A DNA stretch of 60,000 nucleotides from Owenia fusiformis (taxonomy: Eukaryota; Annelida; Polychaeta; Sabellida; Oweniidae), in the NCBI GenBank assembly GCA_903813345.2, contig CAIIXF020000006.1:26297936-26357935 (forward strand). The letters run 5' to 3'. Positions within the stretch are counted from its first letter, which is position 1; each line of letters starts with the position of its first letter. The position numbers and the translations under genes were made by a program. Shown piece after piece: positions 25,301 to 31,671 of this stretch. The notes beneath the pieces were generated by a model. That model was not told the origin of the DNA, did no database searches, and worked only from the letters and a program-made list of their open reading frames with translations.

Positions 25301-27698
25301 ATTTACCTTTTCCTGTCTTAAAACTTTATTAGTACTTACCTTTCTACAAGCTGGACACAAGCCATTTTCATCTGTCCGTATTCGATGCCAGCAGAATCTG
25401 CAGATCTAAAAGACAAAAGTCAAAACTAAATTGAAAGAGATCTACACGTTAATATTTTATATATTTTAGTATTTTATAGAGAAACAATTCTAATAATTCT
25501 ATCTAAAATGTTAAACAAAAGGTGAGTTCATTCCAACAACTATAAATCAACTAAAAAAGACATGATAGACTGTATCAAATAAATTAGACAGTAGAAAATA
25601 GATTTGACAGCTAGGTTAGACTGTAGACTTCTCAGTGAAATTGTAGAAAACAGATTAGACTTAGGTTAGGTTGAATTGTAGATGCTATAATACAGTGTTC
25701 GCGTTGACGCCGTATTTGCCATTTTTACGGAAATTTCAGAAGGTTGGACGTAAAAATCAAAATCAACTTACGTCCCTAGGACGCAAAAATTATAAACTGC
25801 TTCAAGATAACTTTTACTGCAGCACAGTAGCGGTGAAACATGATTTTCATCAAGATTTTCAAACTCACTACCTTGATATACGAGCAATGATCCAGGTATA
25901 TTTATATTGACAAATCTGATTGGCTATCATGACTACCGAAGATTAACAGGGTTTCCAGTATGAGACATGGATTTTGATTGGTTCCGATATATTCCGGAAA
26001 ATGTCGCAATCGAAATGGAAGATCAAAACATAAAATATTGCAGAAATCCCCTGTGGTTCCCCACAAATTGAAACGATTGTTTTTCACGATTGTCTATATC
26101 ATTTCCACTAGAAACCATTATGATCTAATGTTATACATCAAGATAAATGTTTAATGATAGATCGAGGTTTTTCATCTAAAAGTCTTCAGAATAAGGAGAA
26201 ATGTTAATAAAAAGAAGCAAAAGTTCACGACCTTGACATGACCTTCAAGATCGCAGGTTTGTAAAATGTGAAAACAAAACTCTTAATTTGAGCATTTCCT
26301 TTATTCATTTCGGACTATTTTGGTATAACATTACTTAAGCATTGTGTAAAAAGGACCCAGTGATAGATATTTATCGGGAGGAAGCATTAAATTACAATAT
26401 ATGTCATTTTTATCCCATTATAGTGTAAGCACTCTATTATCGCCCACTTTATTTTCACTTTCACAATATTTCTTGAACTTTGTGAAGAAATAAGAGGGAC
26501 GCAAAAAATTTAGATGGGGACTCAAATTTTTCAAATGGGTTGCGTCCCTGGGACTCAGAAATTTTAATGGCCAGCGCGAACACTGTAATAGATTGGAGTT
26601 AAGAGAATTAACTGAAGTTAGATTGGAGAAAATAGATTAGACGATAGTTAGATTGGAGAAAATAGATTAGACTGTAGAAAAACAGATTAGATTTAGGTTA
26701 GATTGTAGAAGACAAATAAAATGGAGGTTACATTGTTGAAGACAGATAAGACTGAAATTAAATTGTAGACAGAGGTAAATTATGGAAAGCAAATTAGACA
26801 TGTGTGAAATTGTAAAAGGTATGAGATTATGGTAGATGGTAGAAAACAGATAAGACAGGTAAATTATACATTTTAACAGGTAAGACTAATAGACTGAAAT
26901 TGTAGAAAACAATAAGACAGAGACGAGACTTCGTGAATAGACGAGAATGTGGTTAAATTGCAGAAGAGATTAGACAGCATAAAACTGTAGATTTTAACTG
27001 GTAATGGGTTTCTGTTTTAAGACAATATCTACAGTGACATCTATGGGAAAGTTTATTCAAGTTACCTGATAGCCACAAGTGCATGGAAAGAAATTGATGT
27101 CATCCATTTCCAATGGCTCCATGCACAACGGACACTGAAACAGAAGAAATCATCTCATAAAATACAGTTATACTAATACATGTACTCCCTTTTGGGGGTC
27201 AAAGCCACTACAACCTGTAAGATTGGCAGGGAGGTAGGTTAGGCAGGGATGTGCTAAATAAACTGCTTCTTGGAATGAGCATGTAACGAATATTTTGAAA
27301 TATGGCGGCAGCATACATATACATGTATATATTAAAAAGTTATAAAAATCTTATTCGAAAGTTATTTTTTTGCAAAGTAAGTGACTAAATATGTATGATA
27401 TGTGAACGATATATATTTCTTTGTTGAAATACAATGATACTGCAAAAATTGACCAGAAAATGTAAAGTATTTCATAACGGTGTAGTCACTGTATGCATGG
27501 TCACTACATACAAATATAACAAATATCTAGTGTTGGAATTTGAAAAGTATCTCAAACCTATTAGTGACAGATTTTTTTTATTTGCCTCTGGTTTTTGGCA
27601 GAAATTATAATCATGATTATAAAATTGTATTTGACACTTAATTTTATGCCTAACGTATTTACAGTTCTTACCTCGGTTTGTTCCTCTCCGATCGACAT
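4207..27698 (-). CDS. CNOT4: CCR4-NOT transcription complex subunit 4 (E3 ubiquitin ligase), 17 coding exons
   Basis: This is the animal CNOT4/Not4 family: a RING E3 ligase that binds CCR4-NOT and RNA and acts in mRNA decay and co-translational quality control. Coding exons (minus order): 27672-27698, 27066-27134, 25340-25405, 16069-16115, 14974-15063, 14240-14387, 12062-12226, 11170-11366, 10739-10852, 10296-10430, 9715-9947, 8375-8494, 7703-7861, 7215-7342, 6650-6806, 4637-4834, 4207-4313. Every junction is GT..AG in the reading direction and the phases sum to 2160 nt (719 aa). Visible domains: RING with Cys 10, 13, 27, 29, 34, 37, 49, 52 (the C4C4 pattern typical of CNOT4, not C3HC4); charged helical linker 66-100; RRM about 102-185; CCCH finger Cys192, Cys201, Cys206, His210; then a low-complexity Pro/Gln/Ser/Asn tail. 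Tail motifs such as DWQAAFGF and DDLGFDP are shared with vertebrate CNOT4. The identity is very secure. The exact 3' end is less so. Confidence 0.95.
4637..4834 (-). CDS. CNOT4: CNOT4 exon 16
   Basis: It encodes NWSNTNNISVGLNDPAIVT onward through DPHWMRSLQQLTELD to QFQQFT. It has a good donor at 4636 (ACAG|GTATGG). If the donor is not used, the frame reads 13 further residues to a stop at 4596, giving an alternative short C-terminus. Confidence 0.9.
4902..5037 (-). repeat. Copy of a dispersed ~130-bp repeat family
   Basis: Read on the minus strand it starts TTTATGTCACTACC and ends TTTTGCATGTTAATAC. Related copies in this window lie at 9470-9600, 14020-14119, 34786-34945 and 39379-39530, with partial ones at 6243-6320, 14523-14565 and 36740-36808. 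Shared phrases are GTGACATATTG, TAGTCTCCAA, a GGTTGGTGTTTGG tract and GGTGACATTTTGCATGTTAA. Confidence 0.6.
5090..5244. repeat. 76-bp minisatellite, left part (2 copies)
   Basis: Two copies of the same 76-bp unit as the array at 5616-6225. The unit contains GTACACACAAAGTGTACATG and ATCATATAACATGGACAACC. The array is cut here by a 371-bp insertion. Confidence 0.9.
5245..5615 (+). mobile_element. 371-bp insertion with 9-bp target duplication and promoter-like content
   Basis: It splits the minisatellite exactly: ACAACCAGC stands on both sides (5236-5244 and 5616-5624), where an intact array has it once. The ends are TACCCT and AGGGTA, 6-bp inverted repeats. Inside, on the plus strand, are CCAATCAGCG (5378), an inverted CCAAT (CATTGGTC, 5438), the CRE palindrome TGACGTCA (about 5464), a TATA-like ATATAAAG (about 5483) and, about 45 bp on, GGTGAGT, a consensus splice donor. 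It has no ORF. A 9-bp duplication suits Mutator-like elements. A retroelement terminal repeat is the alternative. Confidence 0.65.
5616..6225. repeat. 76-bp minisatellite array, 8 copies
   Basis: Eight head-to-tail copies at a spacing of exactly 76 bp (starts near 5622, 5698, 5774, 5850, 5926, 6002, 6078, 6154). The last five alternate between AACAAATAAGTGCAC and AACCAATAAGTACAC forms, so part of the array grew as a 152-bp dimer. It lies in the CNOT4 intron between exons 15 and 16. The open frames across it are repeat artefacts. Confidence 0.93.
6650..6806 (-). CDS. CNOT4: CNOT4 exon 15, Gln-rich tail
   Basis: It encodes NTDPFKVKDWQEGLRALLPN, an ordered-looking motif, then a polyglutamine stretch with interspersed His and Asn. 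The CAA/CAG run may vary in length between individuals. The donor is AAAA|GTAAGT, phase 1. Confidence 0.92.
7215..7342 (-). CDS. CNOT4: CNOT4 exon 14, Gly/Met-rich tail
   Basis: It encodes DSLHSNMLGLMGMPEGG and a His/Asn/Gln-rich end. The 128 nt bring the frame from phase 1 to phase 0. Confidence 0.88.
7703..7861 (-). CDS. CNOT4: CNOT4 exon 13
   Basis: It completes the DDLGFDPW motif and continues with an amphipathic stretch (ESSKVLSEIMENE), then GLPPGFTPNH. Phase 1 to phase 1. The last 13 codons are disordered. Confidence 0.93.
8375..8494 (-). CDS. CNOT4: CNOT4 exon 12, conserved tail motif
   Basis: It encodes VDIPTTEIAESIPVSSSTDW then QAAFGFAPKK and ends DDDLG. SSTDWQAAFGF and the following DDLGFDP match a conserved block in the human protein, which helps confirm the tail exons. 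Confidence 0.95.
8591..9382. mobile_element. 792-bp MITE with ~205-bp terminal inverted repeats
   Basis: The left arm (8591-8795) begins GGGTGATCAATAAGTAATGG and the right arm (9180-9382) is its inverted copy ending CATTACTTATTGATCACCC. The arms stay close over about 205 bp, including GACCGACATTTACGTCACAT. The centre (8796-9179) has no ORF. The terminal sequence resembles mariner/Tc1-type ends. A clean target duplication is not visible. It lies in the intron between CNOT4 exons 11 and 12. Confidence 0.85.
9470..9600 (-). repeat. Copy of the dispersed ~130-bp repeat family
   Basis: It shares ACAAATGACAGGTGGCATG and TAGTCTCCAACC (minus strand) with the copy at 4902-5037. It lies directly beyond the MITE at 8591-9382. 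Confidence 0.55.
9715..9947 (-). CDS. CNOT4: CNOT4 exon 11, Pro/Ser-rich tail
   Basis: It encodes about 78 residues including SPSHLSPPHTVMPPQQQP and FQTSDPLSLFSNSGYSG, comparable to the Ser/Pro-rich centre of vertebrate CNOT4. It leaves in phase 1 at ACAG|GTTGGT. Confidence 0.9.
10296..10430 (-). CDS. CNOT4: CNOT4 exon 10, Gln/Asn-rich tail
   Basis: It encodes a segment containing LMQQTQQNIQNLQNRAPGTN, with phase 2 on both sides. It has no domain and belongs to the disordered tail by phase and composition. Confidence 0.88.
10739..10852 (-). CDS. CNOT4: CNOT4 exon 9, disordered tail
   Basis: It encodes KKKESPPVTPDISQVPPNTT and onward to a segment containing DAWPSLSSGNGKTD. The low-complexity sequence has no domain. 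The donor ACTAG|GTTTCT joins in frame to exon 10. Confidence 0.88.
   Translation of the reverse strand, partial: EERIPSSYSRYITGSPKYNKQRCLAFIIKWKWKNRHN
11170..11366 (-). CDS. CNOT4: CNOT4 exon 8, end of CCCH finger
   Basis: It starts DCMYLHELGEEAASFTKEEM, with Cys206 and His210 completing the zinc finger, followed by a Pro/Thr/Ala-rich segment ending QPPVAK. The donor is AA|GTATGG, phase 2. Confidence 0.95.
12062..12226 (-). CDS. CNOT4: CNOT4 exon 7, second half of RRM and start of CCCH finger
   Basis: It encodes residues 150-204: GPSASAYVTYLRTEDALRAI (RRM strand 3 and helix 2), then DGRTLKASLGTTKYC and the first two finger cysteines (192, 201). It is 55 codons, phase 0 at both ends. Confidence 0.96.
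12293..12508. mobile_element. 216-bp palindromic MITE
   Basis: The left end GATCTTTCCGATTAACCC faces GGGTTAATTGGAAAGGTC, and pairing continues through CACCTTTTGG and GATTGATGATGTCATTGG for about 85 bp per arm. It is flanked by TA on both sides, the Tc1/mariner-type target. It lies in the intron upstream of CNOT4 exon 7. Confidence 0.8.
13200..13640. repeat. 71-bp tandem repeat, about six copies
   Basis: The unit includes ACTCATTGTAAAAGAATTG, AAACCTTTACTGTTATAGCT and CACAAAACCATCATTGTTAC. The spacing is 71 bp and copies are almost identical, differing mainly ACAGCTC/ACACCTC. More diverged copies extend back to about 13110. It lies in a CNOT4 intron. Confidence 0.9.
14020..14119 (-). repeat. 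Copy of the dispersed ~130-bp repeat family (shortened)
   Basis: It has GCATTAACATGCAAAATGTC at one end and GGTGGTGACATAACA at the other, as in the other copies, but a shorter middle. Confidence 0.5.
14240..14387 (-). CDS. CNOT4: CNOT4 exon 6, first half of RRM
   Basis: It encodes residues 100-149. It contains RVVQRNLVFVVGLSQRLAD and KFGKIHKVVIN, the RNP2-like strand and the segment before RNP1 of the CNOT4 RRM. The exon ends SYAGSQ at CAG|GTAAAT. Confidence 0.96.
14435..14520 (+). repeat. Possible tRNA-derived SINE fragment
   Basis: GGGTTCGATTCC matches the B box of a polymerase III promoter. No clear A box or cloverleaf precedes it, so it is not a tRNA gene. It adjoins the CNOT4 RRM exon 6. 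Confidence 0.25.
14974..15063 (-). CDS. CNOT4: CNOT4 exon 5, basic helical linker
   Basis: It encodes residues 70-99, rich in Lys, Arg and Gln (LQRIKKERRQKDLQRKQK), ending ENRKHLANV before the RRM. This matches the coiled-coil-like linker of the family. Confidence 0.95.
16069..16115 (-). CDS. CNOT4: CNOT4 exon 4, post-RING linker
   Basis: It encodes HYPEDPAEFKPLTEDE (residues 55-69 plus two bases), the conserved YPEDP stretch after the RING in CNOT4. The donor is GATGA|GTAAGT, phase 2. Confidence 0.93.
16950..17400. repeat. ~150-bp tandem repeat, three copies
   Basis: TTGACAACTAGGT, TTACACCTGTGTATATGCAG, TTGTTAAGGTGGGCAATT and GAATCTGCTTTGGCC recur in this order three times at about 150-155 bp spacing. 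The third copy is more diverged. It lies in the long CNOT4 intron 3. Confidence 0.85.
17400..21640. other. Part of long CNOT4 intron; nothing gene-like seen
   Basis: Apart from a short tandem repeat of TTCACTTG-type units (17514-17620), I see no exon, RNA gene or clear mobile element. A minus-strand open frame at 19804-20055 has no recognisable domain and is probably chance. Confidence 0.5.
21650..21733 (-). CDS. Candidate alternative first coding exon of CNOT4 (RING-less form)
   Basis: On the minus strand an ATG at 21733 opens 28 codons (MALIHRPMDFGFGFGDAFGA, then eight more residues). It ends at a donor, ACAAAG|GTAATA, in phase 0, the phase needed to join the exon at 16115. In-frame stops lie just upstream of the ATG, so it can only be a first exon, not an internal cassette. 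Joined to exon 4 it would give a CNOT4 lacking the RING but keeping the linker, RRM and CCCH finger. The Gly/Phe-rich peptide is not one I recognise. It could be a chance open frame; transcript data would decide. Confidence 0.35.
21740..25330. other. Part of long CNOT4 intron; diffuse repeat fragments only
   Basis: No exon with matching phase was found besides the candidate at 21650-21733. Segments around 22330-22690 and 24890-25215 look like old transposon fragments. The former shares 'CATTTCTCATGT' phrases with 29890-29940. Families are not assigned. Confidence 0.4.
25340..25405 (-). CDS. CNOT4: CNOT4 exon 3, second half of RING
   Basis: It encodes residues 33-54, including ICRFCWHRIR and GLCPACRK, with the last four RING cysteines (34, 37, 49, 52). 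The 66 nt are phase 0 at both ends. The following intron is about 9.2 kb, the longest in the gene, and contains the candidate alternative first exon. Confidence 0.95.
25555..27000. repeat. Degenerate GATTAGA-type minisatellite, interrupted by a MITE
   Basis: Units of about 30-35 bp built on GATTAGACTG, GGTTAGATTGTAGAAAA and ACAGATTAGA run from about 25555 to 25690 and again from 26586 to 27000. The 893-bp element at 25693-26585 sits between the two halves. It lies in the intron between CNOT4 exons 2 and 3. Confidence 0.75.
25693..26585. mobile_element. 893-bp MITE with CAGTGTTCGCG ends
   Basis: The left end CAGTGTTCGCG is mirrored by CGCGAACACTG at the right, with TA on both outer sides. Subterminal sequences correspond loosely (ACGTCCCTAGGACGCAAAAA on the left, GGTTGCGTCCCTGGGACTCA on the right). 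It has no transposase ORF. It inserted into the GATTAGA minisatellite. Confidence 0.75.
27066..27134 (-). CDS. CNOT4: CNOT4 exon 2, first half of RING
   Basis: It encodes residues 10-32, including CPLCMEPLEMDD and the PCTCGYQ segment. It carries four of the eight zinc-binding cysteines (10, 13, 27, 29). The 69 nt are phase 0 at both ends. Confidence 0.95.
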
Positions 27699-27741
27699 TG
27701 TGAATCACAGCTTTTACAAAGCAATATGAAGATACAAGCAG
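27672..27741 (-). CDS. CNOT4: CNOT4 exon with start codon
   Basis: The ATG is at 27698 and encodes nine residues (MSIGEEQTE) before the donor GAG|GTAAG, phase 0. A strong acceptor (TTTTTTGTTCTTACAG) ends at 27742, so about 43 nt of 5' UTR precede the ATG and a further non-coding exon lies upstream. The next exon begins directly with the first RING cysteine. Confidence 0.85.
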
Positions 27742-28491
27742 CTGTAAGAACAAAAAATCATCATTAACATTATCTCAACTTATTTACTTATTAACATGAT
27801 GTAATTTTCATTATCGCTATGGGTTACAAAAAACATTCTTACAATATTTAATAATAAAAAATATTAACTCGTCCATTACTACTAACTTTTTTTTTAATCT
27901 CAATGACATTCATTAGCAGCATAAGACTACAGGCAATTTTCTCTGGTTGTTAAGTAATTTCAAAATGTTGCCTATTCATTTTGGCAGAAATTATAATCGA
28001 GACCAGACCCCCTGATCTCATAAAGATATGATAATAGGGAGATTAAGTTTGTTTTTTTTAAATATTTGTACATGAACGTAAAGCAGTAAGGGTCTATTCA
28101 TATTGGGGCAAAACATGGACAGATCATATAAGGTGATTTAAAACGTTCAAACGTTTAGGAACAGATTCTATGATCAATTGATTCTGAGGAAGTAACCTGA
28201 TAAGTCCTGAAAGGTCAATAAGTAAGTGGTTTAGGTTGAAACAAGCAGTAACTATTCATATAGTCAGTTGGCAAAATTGTCTGGCTGTATAAATTATCTA
28301 GTCAGACTTACTTTATTGTTGTCCAGTTATTCTGTACGTACAGTCAACAATAAATGTCAAGCAAATATTTCGGTAGCATTGTTTCACCATGGTAACATGA
28401 CCCTTGCCATGGTACCAAGAATGTACTGAACTAAATAATGCAAAAATTTATAGAGCATGTCCATATAAAAATCAATTCTCCTAATCAACTA

Positions 28492-29120
28492 AACCCGATT
28501 TACTGGCCTGACTTCGTCGGTAGAAATTGAAATATAAGAGTTACCTAAAGATAAGGAGTCTTACTTACCCTCTGGAGGTTAGAACACACATTTCAATGAA
28601 ACCATATCAGCTTTGATTTGTTCATGATGAAGCATAAGCACAGTACCTGATTGAAATTTGTGTAAATACTTTTTTCTATTTTCCTCGTGTTTACTTCCGG
28701 GAAGACATTGCCAACAGAAAAACAGAAAAATTGAGGATAAGCACAAACACAAACAACTCTGTTCACCATGACAGATGTGAGTGAACGATACAATACAAGC
28801 AATGTGGAATAAGCTTCGGGAATAGCCTACATTTTAGAGGATATTCCCTCTGGGAAATAATTTACACTATAACCCTCAATGGCAGTCACTATTTGTATAA
28901 TATTGAAACTTCCGGAACTTACAAGGAAATTATTCATTTTCACAGTCCATATTTTACCTCTTGGATATTGTGCTAAATGCTCTATGGTTGAAGCAACAAA
29001 GGTGATAGGGTTTCATCGAAATGCGTGTTCTAAACTCTAGAGGGTAAGTAAGACTCCTAATCTTCAAGTAACTCTTATATTTCAATTTCTACCGACGAAG
29101 TCAGGCCAGGAAATCGGGTG
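28492..29120. mobile_element. ~630-bp MITE with ~120-bp terminal inverted repeats
   Basis: The left arm contains CTGGCCTGACTTCGTCGGTA and GGAGTCTTACTTACCCTCT. The right arm is its inverted copy with a few changes, over about 120 bp. It is flanked by TA on both sides. It lies between the CNOT4 start exon and the shared promoter, so within the CNOT4 5' UTR intron if that model is right. Confidence 0.85.
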
Positions 29121-29131
29121 TAGTGTAAACT

Positions 29132-29845
29132 CAGGGGTTCGATCTTAGCGGTAGCAAGGAGCAAATTTGCTACCTGATTTCACATTTTGCTCCAAAAACT
29201 TCGTGGCTGGCTGGGAGCAAATGCTTGCTACCTCAAATTTATGCAACGAATCTCATGTATTTCAACCCTTCTATCGCATAGAATCAATGGAACTTACCAA
29301 TCCCGATATTTTTTTATTTTTTCATCGTGTTTCCGATAGCGATATACAACCTCAATGCTGATTGGTTGATACGGATCCCAAAATGAAAAAAATGAAAAAA
29401 ATAAGATAACATCCCTAATTGGACTTTACTCGCTTTAGCGAAACAGAATTTCTTGCCGAAAAAATGTCGCCTGCACGTTAACATGTTTCATCAATGAATA
29501 CGCTATAATTTGTTTCCCCCCAATTGATTATACTAACTTTATTAGGATTAGATGATTCATTCTCCTATTTTCAATGTAAATGTGCGGATTTTGGTCTGAA
29601 AAACCACAAATTGTTCTCAGACGACTCTTGAACGTAAAAAATGGTTGTTCCGTTCAGTGCAAAAAGGCGAGAAATAACCGGGGATTCGTTATAAGACATG
29701 AATAGAATTTGAGGAGCAATTTGCTACCTGATAATGTTTTCTTGGAGCATTTTTGTTGCTACCTGAATATGGGAATTTGCTCCTTGTTTTTGGTAGAAGG
29801 TAGCAAATCCTTGCTACTGGTAAAAAAAGTTAAGGTCAGACCCTG
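29132..29845. mobile_element. ~714-bp hAT-like non-autonomous element
   Basis: The ends are CAGGGGTTCGATCTTA and, inverted, CAGGGTCTGACCTTAA. Subterminal GCAAGGAGCAAATTTGCTAC and its variants recur near both ends in inverted order. AAACT stands on both sides (29127-29131, 29846-29850), a short possible target duplication. CAGGG ends are common in hAT elements, though an 8-bp duplication would be expected. Confidence 0.6.
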
Positions 29846-30439
29846 AAACTTCATGCTATAAATCAAATATAAATACACAATTTTTCAAACAAGTTTACCC
29901 CATTTCTCATGTCAAAGTTACCTCATATGTCAGCATTCATATTCATTGTGAGAGAATGTCATGATGTGGGAATTGTCTGGTTAATCTATTTTCTACAATG
30001 GTCCTTGTGACAGTCAATTCGTCGATGCAAACTTCAAAGTTGCGACAACAGACAGTTCAAACAACACAACAATTTCCTCTATAGCTCAACATATTTTGAG
30101 AAATGAACTGCTGATTTTTCAAACTTTAATATTGGTTATGAATTGTTAGTCAATTCAACATGTGAAACAAAACTATAGTTCAAATTTATTTGAGGTCAGG
30201 TCCAAAAAATTGAAAAATCATAAAAATCAAAAAATGGGTTGAAGTTTCAATATTTCCCAATCAGATTCTGACTGAAATTTGACAAGGTGATTCACATTGA
30301 TAGAATAGGTGTCAAAATGACACGTTTCTGCTCCTCGTATAAACATTTTACTTCATCATATGACGTAATAAAAGAGCAAAATACTCACAAATGTTGAGTT
30401 TACTAAAATTCCGGGATTTTGACGACAAAATCTTTAAGT

Positions 30440-30760
30440 TGAATGCGCATCCACTTTCGCGCAGGTTGCCCGGATGAATAAAGTTCTCGACATAAAGAGA
30501 TTTTATAATTTTCTAAAAAACAATAAGTATCTCATAATTATTCAAATAATATCATTTAACTCATTTAATTATGAGAGCAGACGTTAAATTTAGTTTTTTC
30601 TGTCGAATTCTTTTCGATTTTTGTGTGGATACCTGGGAAATTATATGCCAACCAGAAAACAATATGGCGGCAATTATGCAGAACTTGGCGCGAGTTTTCC
30701 TTGTTTTGCCTTGAATGGGACGATTTATTAGCAGCGAAAGTATTATAAAGTAAAGTATTT
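30440..30760. promoter_or_regulatory. Probable divergent promoter of CNOT4 and the F-box/LRR gene
   Basis: A CpG-containing patch in AT-rich surroundings holds TTTCGCGC (30455) and TTGGCGCGAG (30685), both E2F-type motifs, and a GGCGG element (30666). On the minus strand a consensus donor, CCCAG|GTATCC, lies at 30632 and can serve a CNOT4 5' UTR exon splicing to 27741. On the plus strand a weaker donor (GCGAAA|GTATTA, about 30739) could splice to the acceptor at 31499. Start sites are inferred. Confidence 0.45.
30633..30684 (-). other. Candidate CNOT4 5' UTR exon
   Basis: On the minus strand this segment ends at the donor CCCAG|GTATCC. The matching acceptor is at 27742. The upstream limit near 30684 is a guess from the E2F-like site beside it. 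It contains no ATG that would be preferred over the RING-exon start. Confidence 0.35.
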
Positions 30761-31014
30761 TTCAATCAATTTCATTATCGTAAGACTTCTGTCCTAATTT
30801 GGTCATGAAGTGCAATACATCGTAACTGCAAAATATATATTCAACTCTATTGAAAAAACAAAAAATTAAAATTTCCTTCCGACCTAGGCTACTTAGCCTA
30901 ACCTAAGCTCAAGTTTCCATCCACATGTGCCCCTGGGAGTATTCTATCAAGAGGTTCCCCTGGAGACCAAGAGTGTAGGGTTACCTTCTTCTATGGCCAT
31001 CGTGGCCTTCGTCC

Positions 31015-31200
31015 AAAGTGGGAGCTTGGAAAGGTCACTGAACAGAGTCTTTTGAATTTTTCAGAAAATGTGCCCAATATATTGCTCTAAATGATACAAT
31101 CTTTGACAATTTGTATGTCTTCTATATTTGGTTTTAAGTTTTCAAAAACACCCCATTGGCATAGCCCCCCATAACTAATAAAAATAGAACCATGAGATAG
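31015..31200. repeat. Fragment related to the TTAA foldback family
   Basis: GGAAAGGTCACTGAACAGA and AGAAAATGTGCCCAATATAT and GCTCTAAATGATACAATC are shared with the arms of the palindrome at 45250-46001. Another fragment is at 44205-44490. Confidence 0.6.
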
Positions 31201-31499
31201 AAGAAAAGAGCTTTAAAATGATTTTTATTTGAAGCTTCTAGCTCAATTTTGTAGGAAGTTGCATCAATTTTTGTAACAAATCTCTTGTTTATGCCATAAT
31301 CCCCCCTCTGACTGAAAACCAAATCTACTAAAGTCTTAAATGTATTTTCAACTGGGTGCATTCAGCATATTATTAATTCTCATCTGGATTCGCCTTAACA
31401 TATCTGGTCTGCTTGGTCAGCTAGATTGAACTCAAATCAATTTTGCTATATAACCATGTCATATTGAATGATTAAAATAAATGTTTTAATTCTTTTCAG

Positions 31500-31671
31500 A
31501 GATAATGAATCGTCACATCATTGAGAAAGTGGCCTTACCAAAGGGGGATTCCCCCAGGACCAAGCAAATGAAAGAACTTAGGGCCAAACGACTTGCTTAC
31601 TTTGAAAACAGAGGGGCCTCAAGTGATAGTAGCGCAGGGCCCCAGTTGAATCATTCTCTTCCTGAGAAAAG
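31500..31671 (+). CDS. F-box/LRR gene, exon with start codon
   Basis: The acceptor TTCTTTTCAG ends at 31499. The ATG at 31505 opens 55 codons beginning MNRHIIEKVALPKGDSPRTK, with QMKELRAKRLAYFENR after it, a likely short basic helix. The donor is AAAAG|GTATGT, phase 2. A non-coding exon must lie upstream. Confidence 0.8.
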
